DNA of 7,460 nt from Armatimonadota bacterium (GTDB lineage Bacteria; Armatimonadota; Armatimonadia; Armatimonadales; Armatimonadaceae). The first letter of the stretch is position 1, and the number at the start of each line of letters is the position of its first letter. The notes below the pieces were generated by a model. The model made no database searches, was not told where the DNA came from, and was given only the letters and a program-made list of their open reading frames with translations. Below, in pieces: positions 6,545-7,460 of the stretch. The stretch spans positions 1 through 7,460 of the forward strand of contig JACMMA010000109.1 of NCBI GenBank assembly GCA_014379275.1. The letters run 5' to 3'. The translations under genes were made by a program, and so were the position numbers.

Positions 6545-7144
6545 ATGACACGACGCTCTGTTTTGATTCGTCTGGCTTCTGCGATCACCTTTTTGCTGGG
6601 GACTACGGTCCCGGCTCTGGCACAAACGACCGGAATGTTCGTCCAGATGAGTGACACACACGTCGGTAAGCCCGCGACCTACGAGACGGTGGAGAAGATG
6701 GCGACGCACAAAGAAAAGGTGACGCGCATCATCGACGAGATCAACGCCGTGATCCGCCCGGACTTCGTGCTGATTACGGGCGACACGATCAGCGTCACCG
6801 ACGAAGAGTCCGCGAAGGAGTTCGCCGCGCTTTTGAAACGCTTCGCAGTGCCGGTATACGTCGTCCCCGGCAACCACGACGACGGCAGCGTGCGTAGCGG
6901 CTGGTTCCAGAAGTACGTCGGACCGACACGGATCGTGATCGACCGCAAGCCGTGGTACGTGGTCGCATTCGACGGTCGCCCGCTAATGGAGAACGAAAAC
7001 CCCGGCGAACTGCTCGGCTGGATCGGGACCGAACTGACCAAGCCCCGCGAGTCGGGACGTGCCCTCGTGGTCGCGTCGCACTACCGTTGCATATCCCGAA
7101 CCGTTGGGAGAACGCCAAATCGCCGCGCAAGAAGTTCCAGTTGA
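6545..7144 (+). pseudogene. Secreted calcineurin-like metallophosphoesterase, N-terminal part, frameshifted
   Basis: The N-terminal half of an exported metal-dependent phosphoesterase. Residues 1-26 form a signal peptide (MTRRSVLIRL, hydrophobic core, cleavage likely after A26 in ALA-Q). The T-R-R-x-V-L start resembles a twin-arginine signal, plausible for an enzyme that may fold with metals in the cytoplasm. Metal-site motifs of the family appear in order: D37-T-H39, G79-D80, GNHD 109-112, and S178-H179-Y180. After Y180 the frame turns into an unrelated 19-residue Arg/Ser-rich tail ending at TGA 7142-7144, while the family-like sequence continues in another frame from about 7085. A missing C in TACCGTTG (expected TACCCGTTG, giving Y-P-L) explains this exactly. 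As read, the product would lack the GHTH motif and probably be inactive. A sequencing or assembly error is at least as likely as a real mutation. It follows the prepilin gene by 6 nt. The natural substrate cannot be told. Confidence 0.85.
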
Positions 7145-7460
7145 CCGGCGAGAACGCTCTGAACCTGAACCTGTTGCTGGGTAAAGCGCGGGCGAACGCG
7201 TACCTCGCCGGTCACACGCACGGCGCGTTCGAGGAGGACGACCGGCACACGGGCGTCCCCAACTTCACCGCCGGGGCGGCGCAAAACGGCGAGTACCGGA
7301 TTCACGGCTGGGACGGCGGCATATTTTCCAGCACCCGCGCGAGCGAAGGGAAGTGGCCCAAAGTCATCGTTACGCAACCCCGCGCCCGGCTCGAAGGCGG
7401 CAGCGAGTTCGTCGGCGGCATGGTAACGGTCCGGGCGCGGGTCTTTTCGCCCGACCCGAC
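7085..7460 (+). pseudogene. C-terminal continuation of the metallophosphoesterase in the shifted frame (runs off window)
   Basis: Reading codons from TTG 7087 gives LHIPNRWENAKSPRKKFQ and onward without a stop to the window edge. It includes ANAYLAGHTHG, whose G-H-T-H (codons 7210-7221) is the last metal-binding motif of calcineurin-like phosphoesterases, then a Gly-rich stretch (GAAQNGEYRIHGWDGG) and a less conserved tail. It is the natural extension of S178-H179-Y180 in the frame above: with one C restored the junction reads SHYPLHIPN. There is no start codon with a Shine-Dalgarno of its own, so it is not an independent gene. The true C-terminus lies beyond the window. Confidence 0.85.

Noticed and set aside
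7076..7095. Programmed ribosomal frameshift in the phosphoesterase
   Set aside because: There is no X-XXY-YYZ heptamer, no homopolymer run and no obvious stimulatory stem next to the shift point. The prematurely ended product would lack an essential metal-binding motif.
1..7460. CRISPR array, tRNA/rRNA genes, insertion sequences or prophage genes
   Set aside because: I saw no regularly spaced repeats, no cloverleaf with a recognisable T-loop, no transposase or integrase motifs and no terminal repeats flanking any block.

Overview
The window holds four protein-coding loci. They are mfd (minus strand, cut by the left edge), a membrane-bound PAS-GGDEF-EAL cyclic-di-GMP protein (plus strand), a type IV prepilin-like protein of the DUF1559 / H-X9-DG class, and a secreted calcineurin-like phosphoesterase whose reading frame is broken near its middle and which runs off the right edge. 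The prepilin (an FTLIELLVV start, then an LFPVFAQAR stretch, then an H-X9-DG motif) is of a kind I associate with Armatimonadota, where such proteins are numerous. With the high GC and high G/C at third positions, my inference is an armatimonadotal bacterium. Related proteins occur in Planctomycetota, so this placement is not certain.

Layout. Positions 1-3014 (minus) encode the first 1004 residues of Mfd, the transcription-repair coupling factor. Positions 3015-3244 form a divergent intergenic region. Most of it can be folded, with perfect Watson-Crick complementarity, into a 63-nt three-way junction flanked by further hairpins, just upstream of the cyclic-di-GMP gene. I do not recognise it as a known RNA family. 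Positions 3245-5500 (plus) encode the two-TM PAS-GGDEF-EAL protein. Positions 5501-5761 are intergenic and carry an inverted repeat, phased A/T tracts and a plausible sigma-70-type promoter for the next gene. Positions 5762-6538 encode the prepilin-like protein. The phosphoesterase follows at 6545 after only 6 nt, so the two are probably co-transcribed. A single-base loss near 7084-7086 moves its second half, including the GHTH metal site, into another frame.

How the genes relate. Mfd is housekeeping DNA repair and has no evident functional link to its divergent neighbour. The cyclic-di-GMP enzyme has intact synthase and phosphodiesterase motifs and could influence surface behaviour, but nothing here ties it directly to the prepilin gene. 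The prepilin-phosphoesterase pair looks like an envelope or extracellular unit: one product is handled by prepilin peptidase, the other is exported with a signal peptide that has a twin-arginine-like start. The most interesting unexplained item is the structured region at 3054-3216. The frameshift is the most concrete anomaly.
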